A stretch of DNA of 64,000 nucleotides. It comes from Chiridota heheva (lineage: Eukaryota; Echinodermata; Holothuroidea; Apodida; Chiridotidae). The DNA is taken from positions 809,001-873,000 of the forward strand of contig JAIGNY010000581.1 in assembly GCA_020152595.1 (NCBI GenBank), in the 5' to 3' direction. How positions within the stretch are numbered: the stretch's first letter is position 1; the number at the start of each line of letters is the position of its first letter. The position numbers were made by a program, and so were the translations under genes. The notes below the pieces were generated by a model. It had not been told where the DNA came from, made no database searches, and saw nothing but the letters and a program-made list of their open reading frames with translations. Of this stretch, positions 34,001 to 45,854 are shown piece by piece.

Positions 34001-37000
34001 ATAAAACAGCACATATGACTCTAGTGCCGTCATAACCTTAACAAACAAACAAACACATAAAAACAGCACATATGACTCTAGTGCCGTTATAACCTCAACA
34101 AACAAACACATAAAAACAGAACATATGACTCTAGTGCCGTCATAACCTTAACAAACAAACAAACACATAAAAACAGCACATATGACTCTAGTGCCGTTAT
34201 AGCCTCAACAAACAAACACATAAAACAGAACATATGATTAGTGCCGTCATAACCTTAACAAACAAACAAACACATAAAAACAGAACATATGATTAGTGCC
34301 ATTATAACCTCAACAAACAAACAAACAAATAAAAACAGCACATATGACTCTAGTGCCGTTATAACCTCAACAAACAAACACTTAAAAACAGCACATATGA
34401 CTCTAGTGCCGTCATAACCTTAACAAACAAACAAACACATAAAAACAGCACATATGACTCTAGTGCCGTCATAACCTTAACAAACAAACAAACACATAAA
34501 AACAGAACATATGATTAGTGCCATTATAACCTCAACAAACAAACAAACAAATAAAAACAGCACATATGACTCTAGTGCCGTTATAACCTCAACAAACAAA
34601 CACTTAAAAACAGCACATATGACTCTAGTGTTGTTATAACCTCAACAAACAAACACATAAAAACAGAACATATGACTCTAGTGCCGTTATAACCTCAACA
34701 AACAAACAAACACATAAAACAGCACATATGACTCTAGTGCCGTTATAACCTCAACAAACAAACACATAAAACAGCACATATGACTCTAGTGCCGTCATAA
34801 CCTTAACAAACAAACAAACACATAAAAACAGCACATATGACTCTAGTGCCGTCATAACCTTAACAAACAAACAAACACATAAAAACAGAACATATGATTA
34901 GTGCCATTATAACCTCAACAAACAAACAAACAAATAAAAACAGCACATATGACTCTAGTGCCGTTATAACCTCAACAAACAAACACTTAAAAACAGCACA
35001 TATGACTCTAGTGCCGTCATAACCTTAACAAACAAACACATAAAAACAGCACATATGACTCTAGTGCCGTCATAACCTTAACAAACAAACAAACACATAA
35101 AAACAGAACATATGATTAGTGCCATTATAACCTCAACAAACAAACAAACAAATAAAAACAGCACATATGACTCTAGTGCCGTTATAACCTCAACAAACAA
35201 ACACTTAAAAACAGCACATATGACTCTAGTGCCGTTATAACCTTAACAAACAAACAAACAAATAAAAACAGCACATATGACTCTAGTGCCGTTATAACCT
35301 CAACAAACAAACACATAAAACAGCACATATGACTCTAGTGCCGTTATAACCTCAACAAACAAACACATAAAAACAGCACATATGACTCTAGTGCTGTTAT
35401 AACCTCAACAAACAAACACATAAAAACAGCACATATGACTCTAGTGCCGTTATAACCTCAACAAACAAACACATAAAAACAGAACATATGATTAGTGCCA
35501 TTATAACCTCAACAAACAAACAAACAAATAAAAACAGCACATATGACTCTAGTGCCGTTATAACCTCAACAAACAAACACATAAAAACAGAACATATGAT
35601 TAGTGCCATTATAACCTCAACAAACAAACAAACAAATAAAAACATCACATATGACTCTAGTGTTGTTATAACCTTAACAAACAAACACATAAAAACAGCA
35701 CATATGACTCTAGTGCCGTCATAACCTTAACAAACAAACACATCAAAACAGCACATATGACTCTAGTGCCATCATAACCTCAACAAACAAACACTTAAAA
35801 ACATCACATATGACTCTAGTGCCGTTATAACCTCAACAAACAAACACATAAAAACAGCACATATGACTCTAGTGCCATCATAACCTCAACAAACAAACAC
35901 TTAAAAACATCACATATGACTCTAGTGTTGTTATAACCTTAACAAACAAACACATCAAAACAGCACATATGACTCTAGTGCCATCATAACCTCAACAAAC
36001 AAACACATAGAAACAGCACATATGACTCTAGTGCCGCCATTACCTCAACAAACAAACACATAAAAACAGCACATATGACTCTAGTGCCATCATAACCTCA
36101 ACAAACAAACACATAAAACAGCACATATGACTCTAGTGCCGTCATAACCTCAACAAACAAACACATCAAAACAGCACATATGACTCTAGTGCCATCATAA
36201 CCTCAACAAACAAACACATAGAAACAGCACATATGACTCTAGTGCCGTCATAACCTCAACAAACAAACACATCAAAACAGCACATATGACTCTAGTGCCG
36301 TCATAACCTTAACAAACAAACAAACACATAAAAACAGCACATATGACTCTAGTGCCGTTATAACCTCAACAAACAAACACATAAAAACAGCACATATGAC
36401 TCTAGTGCCATCATAACCTTAACAAACAAACACATCAAAACAGCAGCACATATGACTCTAGTGCCGTCATAACCTCAACAAACAAACAAATAAAACAGCA
36501 CATATGACTCTAGTGCCGTCATAACCTCAACAAACAAACACATAAAAACAGCACATATGACTCTAGTGCCGTTATAACCTCAACAAACAAACAAACAAAC
36601 ACATAAAAACAGCACATATGACTCTAGTGCCGTTATAACCTCAACAAACAAACACATAAAAACAGCACATATGACTCTAGTGCCGTCATAACCTTAACAA
36701 ACAAACAAACACATAAAAACAGCACATATGACTCTAGTGCCGTTATAACCTCAACAAACAAACACATAAAAACAGCACATATGACTCTAGTGCCATCATA
36801 ACCTTAACAAACAAACACATCAAAACAGCACATATGACTCTAGTGCCGTCATAACCTCAACAAACAAACACATAGAAACAGCACATATGACTCTAGTGCC
36901 GTCATAACCTTAACAAACAAACACATCAAAACAGCACATATGACTCTAGTGCCGTCATAACCTTAACAAACAAACAAACACATAAAAACAGCACATATGA

Positions 37001-37950
37001 CTCTAGTGCCGTCATAACCTCAACAAACAAACACATCAAAACAGCACATATGACTCTAGTGCCGTCATAACCTTAACAAACAAACAAACACATAGAAACA
37101 GCACATATGACTCTAGTGCCGTTATAACCTCAACAAACAAACACATAAAAACAGCACATATGACTCTAGTGCCATCATAACCTTAACAAACAAACACATC
37201 AAAACAGCACATATGACTCTAGTGCCGTCATAACCTCAACAAACAAACACATAGAAACAGCACATATGACTCTAGTGCCGTCATAACCTCAACAAACAAA
37301 CACATCAAAACAGCACATATGACTCTAGTGCCGTCATAACCTTAACAAACAAACAAACACATAAAAACAGCACATATGACTCTAGTGCCGTTATAACCTC
37401 AACAAACAAACACATAAAAACAGCACATATGACTCTAGTGCCATCATAACCTTAACAAACAAACACATCAAAACAGCACATATGACTCTAGTGCCGTCAT
37501 AACCTCAACAAACAAACACATAGAAACAGCACATATGACTCTAGTGCCGTCATAACCTCAACAAACAAACACTTAAAAACATCACATATGACTCTAGTGT
37601 TGTTATAACCTTAACAAACAAACACATCAAAACAGCACATATGACTCTAGTGCCATCATAACCTCAACAAACAAACACATAAAAACAGCAGTATGACTCT
37701 AGTGCCGTTATAACCTCAACAAACAAACACATAAAACAGCACATATGACTCTAGTGCCGTCATAACCTCAACAAACAAACACATCAAAACAGCACATATG
37801 ACTCTAGTGCCGTCATAACCTCAACAAACAAACACATAAAACATCACATATGACTCTAGTGCCGCCATTACCTCAACAAACAAACACATAAAAACAGCAC
37901 ATATGACTCTAGTGCCGTTATAACCTCAACAAACAGGCACATAAAACAGC
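31017..37950 (+). repeat. 6.9-kb minisatellite, ~53-bp unit, VPS35L intron 17
   Basis: About 128 tandem copies of a unit containing CAGCACATATGACTCTAGTG, CCGTTATAACCTCAACAAAC and AAACACATAAAAA. Length varies in 4-bp steps from extra AAAC blocks (about 52, 53, 57 and 61 bp). Point variants are GTTATAACC/GTCATAACC, CTCAAC/CTTAAC, ACATAAAA/ACATCAAAA/ACATAGAAA. The ACATC and ACATAG variants cluster after about 35.7 kb, and a short GATTAGTGCC variant lies mainly at 34.2-35.6 kb, which indicates regional block amplification. The GTGCCGTTAxAACCTCAACAAACAAAC part resembles the LINE-A 3' terminus. Confidence 0.97.
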
Positions 37951-38599
37951 AAAACTATCAGTTATGTTGAGTTTTTTAAATATTTTTTAAATAAAATGCT
38001 AAGATGAACATTAATAGCTCATGAGGTACGATCAGGTCAAACACAAGTATTGGCAACAAGGCACTGTAAGAGATATCCTCATGGGCCAATCAGTGGTTCA
38101 CAGCAGCTTAGAAATGGAATAAAAAAATCCTCTGCTACATAATGGAGCTGCGAGAAGATGATGATGCACCCAAGGCTTGAATGACTGGGCCCCTTTGTCT
38201 TGTATCTCTCCAACAACACAGTCTGGGAGACTTTACCAAGCTACAGTGTGGATCAAACTCCTGTCAGTGGAATAGGGTCTTGAGACAGGTTCAGTGAGTG
38301 CATGACTCGGCATAGACAGACTGGAATGGAGTTCATTTGTTTGTACAAATCCTTTGAGGAATTTTGTTTATTTTATGTATTTTTCCTCTAAAAACTTCAA
38401 ATATTTTTCCATGTAATTTTAAAGGTTTCAACTTCTAAATATTAATCTGATGATTGAAGCCTTTTAAGAAGGAGCTTAGTCACATATATAATATTTGCAT
38501 TACATGAACGGATGCATACTTTTTCCATTCCCTAGTTTCTGCAATGTCATGCATTGTGCATACGCATGTTCCTTACTAGTTACAAGGGAAATTGAACGG

Positions 38600-39990
38600 G
38601 ACCTGGTGGGGTCAACCTAGCTGAGAAGGTTACCATTTTTCAAGTGTATTATTATGCCTAGCATGGTTCCCAATATAAGAATATGGATGTCTGCCGAGTT
38701 CTGCCTGGTGGGTGTGGTAATAGGGTAATGCTGGAATGGAACCCCCAAAATAAGTTAGATCAGCTGAGAAGGTTACTGAATAAAACTTAGTGTGAAATGT
38801 TCAGCATAATACCATAAATGACTATTGCCAGAAATTCTATGCAGTAGGATACCCCTGCCAGATGGCAATTGGACAGCCCCCAAAAAATGAGCTACATCAG
38901 CTAAAATTACCGAATGAAACTTACTGCAAACTGTTCAGCGTAATCCCATGAGGCATAAATGACTATTGCCAGAAATTTTATGCCATGGGGTATCCCCACC
39001 AGAAGCCCCTAATAGGCCAAAACCCCAAAATTGAGCTAGATCGGCTTAGAAGGTTACCAAATGAATATTACTGCAAATTGTTCAGCATAATCCTGTGAGT
39101 CATAAATGACTATTGCCAGAAATTTTATGCAGTGGGCTACCCCTGGCAGACGGTAATTGGCCAGCCCCCAAAAATGAGCTAGATCAGCTGAGAAGGTTAC
39201 CGAATGAAACTTACTTCAAAATGTTCAGCATAATCCCGTGAATCATGAAGACTATTGCCAGAAATTTTATGCGAAGCCCCTAATAGGCCAAAACCCCAAA
39301 ATAGAGCTAGATCATCTGATTGAGTAACCAAATGAAATGTACTGTAGAGTGTTCAGAATAATCCCACGAGTCATAAATGACTATTGCCATTCTCCAAGAT
39401 TGCTCTATACATGGGGTTCTCCATACACAGGTACACAAGTCTGCAAGTGTGGCCATCACCAGCAAGTGTGCATAAGAAACTCATTGGCACTTCGGGATCT
39501 TTAGGCAATGGCAGCTTTCATCCAAAGGCAGTAATACCCTCGCTAGAAGGCCCTAACTGGCCAGCCCCAAAATTGAGCTAGATCAGCTGATTGAGTAACC
39601 AAATAACTAATAACTTTCCGTCTTATTGCCAGAAATTTTCAGTGGTGAGGTACCCATGCCCTGCTAGAAGGTTCAAATTCGCCATTCTCAGAAAATCAGC
39701 TGATTGAGTTAGTGAATAAATGTTCTGTAATATGTTCAGATTAATCCTCATGTATCATTAATTACTCTTGACCACTTGACAGAAGTTTTATGCGGCGGTT
39801 GGAATGAGGAGAAGGGTCATCCTCGCCAATATGTCCAAATGGCTCATCTCCACGGTTAGGCTAGATCATTTGAGTCGCTGAACATCTGAATGAAATGTAC
39901 TGCAGAATGTTCGGCACACCCACACGATGGGCCATATGTCTTTATGTACCATGAATGACTTTTGCTAGAAACATGGTGGCGAGACATGCA
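38600..39990. repeat. Degenerate ~140-bp tandem repeat
   Basis: GAGCTAGATCAGCTGAGAAG-type blocks recur at about 38613, 38754, 38888, 39034, 39176, 39304, 39575, 39700 and 39858, each followed by GAATGAAACTTACTxCAAA and TAAATGACTATTGCCAGAAA. Roughly nine diverged copies, period near 140 bp with one enlarged spacing. No frame stays open through it. Confidence 0.85.
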
Positions 39991-40629
39991 TTGATCCGAA
40001 AAAGAAAAAAAAAAATAGGTCCACACTTGAAGTTCATCTTAATGAGGTCATGCATCCCATTACATTAATATCCCGAAATGATCATGCATGCATATCATTG
40101 TTTCTAGTTATTTGTGACATATGGAGCACTTTTCAAGCAAACATCTTTTTAAATGAAATAACCAATTTATGATGGCACTTCAATCCTGGCATTAATTCAA
40201 GCACTCTCAAGCATGCCCACGAAACTTTTAAATATATTCTTCAATTGGCGGACGACAAGGGTATAATGCCATAAATATTACGTCATGGGAAACATAATTT
40301 CCCCCGACAGATATAGCCCCATATTCAATACTGATAGTAGATAAATCCCCAGGTAAGCTTAGCCCAGGGTCCTAGTAACTGTTATTTTGACAGCTACGTG
40401 GTAAGCATGAGAGGAAACTGTTCCCCAGGTAGTACATACTGAAATGCTTTCCACGTGGAGTGTTTACTGACATACTTTCAGCTGCCCATCTATGATTGAT
40501 TGCGCCGGCAATTGCGGGAAAAGAGTTTTTATACTTCAAAAGAATATTTGGAGAGTTTTTACTCTAAGAACACATTTTATGAGCAGAAAAATATATTGCA
40601 GGATGTTGATGCTATATGTTTGAGAAAGA

Positions 40630-40722
40630 AAACAGTGTTCCACGGAATAGTAATATATGAACATTCACTGCCCTGCTTAAAAAGAACTGTTCTCGGAACA
40701 GCAGGAATTACAACCCCTTGTA
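40630..40722 (+). mobile_element. Truncated right half of the hAT-like MITE
   Basis: Shares TGTTCCAC.xAAxA, TTCACTGxxCTGCxTAAAAAG and CTCGGAAxAGC with 18640-18730 of the element at 18412-18742. The terminal CAGGGGTC-type end is degraded (CAACCCCTTG at about 40711-40720). Confidence 0.5.
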
Positions 40723-40897
40723 AGTTGACCACCCAAGCTCCCGTCTAAAAGTTCAAGTATTAACAGAGAAAATCAGATGTGATGAAACAAAGACGAGAAC
40801 TCGAGGAATCTTTAATTTTACAACCAATCTTGTAATAGGGATACATACATTCTATGCACAAAACTGATCAATGCTGTTTGTTTACATTTCTATATAG

Positions 40898-40960
40898 CTG
40901 CAATCTGTCATCTCCAAGATACTGTCACATATGCACAACTTCTCCACCCTCTTCTCAATG
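40898..40960 (+). CDS. VPS35L: VPS35L exon 18 (last exon found)
   Basis: Acceptor CTATATAG to 40897, donor GTAAGT at 40961; residues 568-588, LQSVISKILSHMHNFSTLFSM, matching the vertebrate LQLIIKKVIAHFHDFSVLFSV. It ends in phase 0; the next vertebrate segment begins EKFLPFLDMF, which I did not find downstream. Confidence 0.93.
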
Positions 40961-41519
40961 GTAAGTGCATTTATCATTGGTGTATCTATAACTGTTAGTT
41001 TGCATTTGTCTATTTGGGGAGCCTACTACAAGTTTTTATTCCAATGTCATATCTATAGGACAAGAATTACAAAATGTATGCTTGACATAATGACCCAAAC
41101 TGGTTACCATTAGGTTTAGGTTTTAGGTTTACCAAGGGTTATAATGTCCCGACAGAACTACCATTGGAGCATGTACATCAAGATGGCCACGGCCATTTAT
41201 TAACCAGTTGTGGAGCACTGGTTGGAGACCCAGGAACTGCAGAATATGCAGGGGGTGGGGCTGGGTGAGCTGGACACCAAGATAAAATTATGACATGTTT
41301 CTGCCATTGACAGTTTTACCAAAGAAAAAGTGGCGCTCTAGCATTGATGGTCATGCTTAGTTTGTTATGGTGTTATCCATTCTGTGACACTTTTGGTATA
41401 TGCAGATATGAAATCTTTAAATAGGTACAAATGATATCAAAGTCTCGATAGTAAAATCACTTTCTAAGGGTGTCCTAATGTCATTGTAATTTTTAAAATG
41501 TTATTGCATTCAACACACA

Positions 41520-41797
41520 GAGGTGCAATGGCTCAATGATTAAGGAGTCATGCTCGTATTTGAAAGATACTGGGTTTAATTCCAGCTGTGAGCATTGCAT
41601 TGTGTCCTTGAGCAAGGCACTTTACTCTACTTGCTTCAGTCCACTCAGCTGTAAAATGAGTACCAGCACTGCTGGGGAGTTAACCTGCGATGGACTGGTG
41701 TCCTGTCTAGGCAGGAGTCATGTACTCTAATCCGCTTGCGCCATTGAAACCCGGGATAAGCACTGGCCCTATGATCCTAATGGCTCGAATGGATTTG
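41520..41797 (+). mobile_element. tRNA-derived SINE, family S1, full-length
   Basis: Begins GAGGTGCAATGGCTCAATGA (degraded A box), B box region GGGTTTAATTCC, then the S1 body ending AATGGCTCGAATGGATTTG. + orientation. Confidence 0.88.
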
Positions 41798-42242
41798 AAT
41801 TTTTCAACATATTAGCATGGATGGCATTTGCATGTTATCAACTAATTTCAAGCCTTATAAGCAATTCAGTATTGAAACAAGAACAGTTGGAAAACAGTTA
41901 CAGTTGGTAAGCGATGAAGTGATGCGAATATCAATGAAAAACATGTCGGTTGGAAAGAAGAGAAAGCAACCATTGTTGTTTGATGTGCGGCATCAGAGAA
42001 GAATGTGAAGGTCAACAGGTGAGGTGAGTGACCCCCTTTAATTTTCTGTCAGATAGAAATTTATCATATAAAGTAAGAATATTACCTCAGTCAGTGATAG
42101 ATTTGCTGAGTCTCTGATCATGTGACCAGCTTAAAGGTTGTTTAGAGACATTATCCTAGAGGAAGCTATACGTGTAAATATTTTTGTGTGTGAAATGTAC
42201 AATTACTGTAAGCTGTATGTTGTATGGAATAATACTTAGACT

Positions 42243-42312
42243 TCACCTCTCAGGCTCAATTTGACCCTCGCTGTCGTGGTGCCATTAAGCCTTTATCAAA
42301 CAAACAAACAAA
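42243..42312 (+). mobile_element. LINE-A 3' terminus only (~70 bp)
   Basis: CACCTCTCAGGCTCAATTTG, then CGTGGTGCCATTAAGCC and a CAAACAAACAAACAAA tail. Extremely 5'-truncated insertion. Confidence 0.75.
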
Positions 42313-42837
42313 TAATTTATTGGAAACTTGTCTACTTTTTTTTTTTTTTTTTAAGTTATAGCATAATGTTGAAGAAAGTTTAGGTTTAATTAAGCAAAGA
42401 AAGTAAAGTTGCTAAACAAAAGCATCTATTAAGAAAGACATAAATCCTAATCATAACTTTAATCACACAGAGTTATTATTTTACTCAAAATTGAATACAT
42501 CATGAAAACCCATCTGAGTGTATAATGTACCCTCTTTGTATTTGTGTAATCTTGTTTTTGTGGTTACCTTTTTCTTTTTATGTACAGAGAAACATTTGGT
42601 ATTAACTGAAGTTGTTTAATAATGATAATAATAATAAGTAAAACTTATATAGCGCTAAATCAACAGGGCCGCTTAGAACGCTTAACAGTAAATTCTAAAT
42701 ATGAAGTGAAATAAAATAAAACATACAGTAAGATAGCATAAAAGATAAAAGCCAAATATAACACTAAAACATCAAACTAAAGACAAAATAAGTAAGATAC
42801 ATGACTACGAATAAAAAGCAAGCGTGAAGTAATAATT

Positions 42838-43215
42838 TTTTTATCTTTTCTCGTTATTTCCCTTTAACCATGAATTTCTCTCATTCTCCCCCTGTTTCCT
42901 TTCCATCCTACCTCTAGAATGATCTGACCTCTCAGGCACAATTTGACTTTCGTTGTCGTAGTGCCATTAAGCCCTCATCAAACAAGCAAACATTAACCAT
43001 ACACTTATTTATGTAAGAGATATTTTCCCCCTTTTGACCCATCTTTATCTTTTCTCGTTATATCCCTTTAACCATGAATTTCTCTCATTCTCCCCCTGTT
43101 TCTTTTCCATCCTACCTCTAGAATGATCTGACCTCTCAGGCACAATTTGACCCTCATTGTTGTGGTGCCGTTAAGCCCTCATCAAACAAACAAACATTAA
43201 CCATACAGTTATTTA
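42838..43215 (+). mobile_element. LINE-A 3' fragment in tandem duplicate
   Basis: Two direct copies (about 42838-43012 and 43038-43215) share TTTATCTTTTCTCGTTAT, ACCATGAATTTCTCTCATTC, CTCTAGAATGATCTGACC, the LINE 3' end and also the non-LINE flank CATTAACCATACACTTATTT. Because the flank is duplicated too, this is a tandem duplication after a single insertion rather than two insertions. Confidence 0.8.
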
Positions 43216-43504
43216 CCAGCTTATATCTTAGCAGCATTATTATTCAGTGATTACTCCTCCTAGTGATATACTTATTCATTTATGCAAATTATCTCTACTT
43301 TGCCTATTTTATACCTTATATGGATCATAATGATACCTTTAACAATGTACTTACTCACTTTTAAAGAAACATACTTGTGGTTGAACTATCCTTCACTGCC
43401 CATCCCATCCTCACTTTCTTCCTTTGTTAATGTTTTCACTTGGTTTTATAATGCAATAATGTTTCACTTGGTTTTATAATTCTGTTAAGTAAAGTTGCAT
43501 GTGT

Positions 43505-43910
43505 TTGTAACATGCTGAAAAGTTTCTCTTTAAGCCTACCCACACCTGACACCTGAGTTAATCCTGAAAACTCAGGTATGGCAATTACCAACCCGACTTC
43601 CTGTTCAGTGTGTTGTGATTCTACTCCAAACAATGATTGTTTATCTGCCATTCCCATGCACACCACAGCCAAATAGCCCAAGGCTATTTGTGTTAATGAG
43701 ATTACACAAAACCAGAGCTGAGTAATCAGGGCATTTTTGTGATTGAAATCACTCATCTGTGTTAGGTGTCTTAGTGGGAGATATTGTTTGCACACTGGTG
43801 ATAAAAATAGTTGTGTATTGTATGCAGGCTGAGGTGATGTGGTCATTAACTGTGAATGATTGACAGACCGTTTCTCCTCAGGAAAGATATTGCTTCATGA
43901 TTTGGAGATT
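43505..43910. repeat. Duplicated segment D2, copy 1
   Basis: Direct match (about 85%) to 47728-48115, including GGTATGGCAATTACCAACCC, TGTTTATCTGCCATTCCCAT and GAAAGATATTGCTTCATG. A 136-codon frame on the - strand in this copy is broken by a stop in the other copy, so I do not call a gene. The two copies bracket the LRR gene. Confidence 0.8.
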
Positions 43911-44305
43911 TGAGTTAAAAACATGATTTAAAGTTTTGAATTTAATTTGTGTTTGCTTTTTTGTTATTAAAGTGTAATATTCCATGTTGCTCCCCACCCT
44001 AGCCTCCATCCTGACAATGTGGAGTTATGGAGCCTACATATACATGCACAGTTTTTTTAATCAAATAAATTTAATGAACATAGTAATTTTAAATGGAATG
44101 CAGTTACTTTAAACTTTCTTGCAAAATGTGAATACTTGGTTAAGTAGTAAGCTCTGCAAGTGCAATAACAATTAGTTATTTGCAATACCCAGTTATTTAA
44201 GTCAGTCTCTAAAATGATGTTTTATAAAGCAGTCATTTTCAAATAGGTAAACATCAGTTAGCAGTGAGTATTTTACTCTGTACATAAAAGGGATAATTAT
44301 GTAGT

Positions 44306-45010
44306 CAAGAATCTTATTTGACAGAGAATAATAAAAGGTGGAAATAGTATAGATGTGTTCCAAAAGATAATTCCTAGAATAGAATTAGCCTCAGATAACT
44401 TAAAATCTTACAAACCCACCATCCACAACCTCTCTCGTGTCGACAACACTCATATTACCCATCTTAGAATAGGTAACACCCACCTCACTCACTCCCACCT
44501 GCTTATTGGCTCTCCCCAAACCCCTCTGCAACGATTGCCATTGCACCCTCACAATCCATCACGTTCTCCTTGCTTGTCCCCTGTACAACCTTCTCAGAGC
44601 TTCCCTCGCTCCCCACAACTCAGTTGCTGACTTCTTCCAGAAAAAACCCTCTGGATAAAATGATCTCCTTCATCATGCTTCCCTCTACAACCATATTTAG
44701 TCCTCCTCTCCCACCCCTCTTTCTGCTTTGTTTTTTCACCCAAGTACCTCTCTCTCAATCCCAGCTTCCTGACTTTTAGTTCTCGTGTTTCTCTCAAATT
44801 CCCCCTGTTTTCTTCCTTCCTACCACTAGAATGAGTACTCTTCTCAGGCACAATTTGACCCTCATTGTCGTGATGCCATTAAGCCCTCATCAAACAAGCA
44901 AACGAACAAACAAGAATCTTATTTGACAGAGAGTAATAAAATTTGCAAATAGTATAGATGTGTTTCAAAAGCTTATTCCTAGAATGGAATTAGCCTGGGA
45001 TAACTTAAAA
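44306..45010 (+). mobile_element. LINE-A copy between ~100-bp direct repeats
   Basis: LINE-A occupies about 44408-44910 with ORF2 C-terminal remnants (NLSRVDNTHITHLRIGNTHL, THSHLL) and the usual 3' UTR. The sequence CAAGAATCTTATTTGACAGA through GATAACTTAAAA occurs on both sides (44306-44407 and 44911-45010), about 90% alike. This is either an unusually long target duplication or an older tandem duplication with the LINE at the junction. Confidence 0.8.
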
Positions 45011-45186
45011 GTCCTAGTGTATTTTGATGCATGGTTTAACATGGGAAGAAAATTTTCAAAAAAGACTTTCAAAAATAGTTCAGCAAATTTAGATAAAGAT
45101 TAAAATATAATTGTAAGAATGTAAATGTTGCCATCTTACGAAGAAAGATGGATTTTCTCCACTAGTAGCTTTTGATATCTCCTAAT

Positions 45187-45451
45187 GAGGTGCAGTGGTT
45201 AAGAAGTCAAGCTTGTATTCAAAAGGTACCGGTTTGATTCCCGTCACGAGCGCTGCATTGTGTCCATGAGCAAGACACTTCTACTTGCTTTAGTCCACTC
45301 AGCTGTCAAAATGAGTACCAGCACTGCTGGGGAGTTAATTTGCGATGGACTGGCATCCCGTCCAGGGGAAGTCATGTACTCTCATCCACTTGTGCCATTG
45401 AAACCGGGGATGAGCACCGGCTCTATAAGCCTAATGGCTCGACGAATTAGC
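45187..45451 (+). mobile_element. tRNA-derived SINE, family S1, A box deleted
   Basis: Body as in the other copies, but the head reads GAGGTGCAGTGGTTAAGAAG: the CTCAGTGG segment between two TGG repeats has been lost, removing the A box. B box GGTTTGATTCC remains. Should be transcriptionally dead. Confidence 0.85.
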
Positions 45452-45854
45452 TTTTTTTATCTCCCAAACTGAACGTGAAATTAGTGTAGATTCTTCACAG
45501 CTCACCAGCATATAATGCGAACATGTCTGCCGACTGAAATAGTATTTTTATCCATGTTATTCATCAGGCCAAGATGATACCTAATACTGATACCTGATAC
45601 TGACACATCACTTACATATTCATGAATATAAAAAAAGTCCTTTCTATTTTGTGATTTATATCCAGCTGTTGAACATCTCTGGATTCCTGTCCCGTCTTTC
45701 ATGCAGACTTCTAGGTCTCATTTCTAGAACAACATTTACTGTCGCACGAGGAAACGTATTTCCAATTGTTTTAGTTTTTGCCGATTGTGTGGGTAATTTC
45801 TTGGGTCCGTTTTAATTATTTTCATGCATTCGTCTTTGGAAACGTTACGTGTCG

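Larger units (their letters stand above)
1886..40960 (+). other. VPS35L: VPS35L gene region (Retriever subunit), 18 exons, 3'-incomplete
   Basis: Gene-level entry. VPS35L is the VPS35-like alpha-solenoid of Retriever (with VPS26C and VPS29). With the CCC complex and SNX17 it returns membrane cargo from endosomes to the cell surface. The 18 exons (17, 91, 219, 117, 114, 129, 85, 175, 48, 94, 78, 123, 47, 112, 117, 54, 81 and 63 nt) sum to 1764 nt = 588 codons with no internal stop and consistent phases. The translation is collinear with vertebrate VPS35L as I know it. Strongly matching blocks are the HPLRPIV motif (about residues 30-36), EPW...AKYTTSEKLS (about 129-147), LDDFEE (181-186), [47 protein letters not shown] and [14 protein letters not shown]. 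Vertebrate VPS35L is about 960 aa, so roughly the last 40% is absent from the window. Introns range from 248 bp (intron 16-like short ones are absent; the shortest is intron 2-3 scale, ~350 bp) to 9.9 kb and are full of transposons. Confidence 0.93.
40961..43500. other. Intronic or intergenic DNA after VPS35L exon 18
   Basis: Holds a fragment of SINE family S2 (about 41140-41240), SINE S1 (41520-41797), LINE-A 3' ends (42243-42312, 42838-42992, 43038-43195) and a dispersed-type repeat with AATAATAATAA and AAAACTTATATAGCGC near 42617-42665. No further VPS35L exon recognised. Confidence 0.55.

Noticed and set aside
31017-37950. CRISPR-like array
   Set aside because: The units are fully tandem with no unique spacers, lie in a eukaryotic intron and have no cas genes.
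1886-40960. Classical retromer VPS35 instead of VPS35L
   Set aside because: The N-terminal belt with HPLRPIV, the DPLS.A..GADPLS block and the RGIGDPL...ARAYLCR segment are VPS35L features as I know them; VPS35 has a different N-terminus.
43510-43540. Possible VPS35L exon 19 (reads EKFLFKPT)
   Set aside because: Only the first four residues fit, there is no good acceptor, the sequence is part of duplicated segment D2, and the frame does not continue the VPS35L alignment.
43436-43846. 136-codon frame on the - strand
   Set aside because: Lies in duplicated segment D2; the homologous frame in the copy at 47728-48115 has stops, and there is no recognisable domain.
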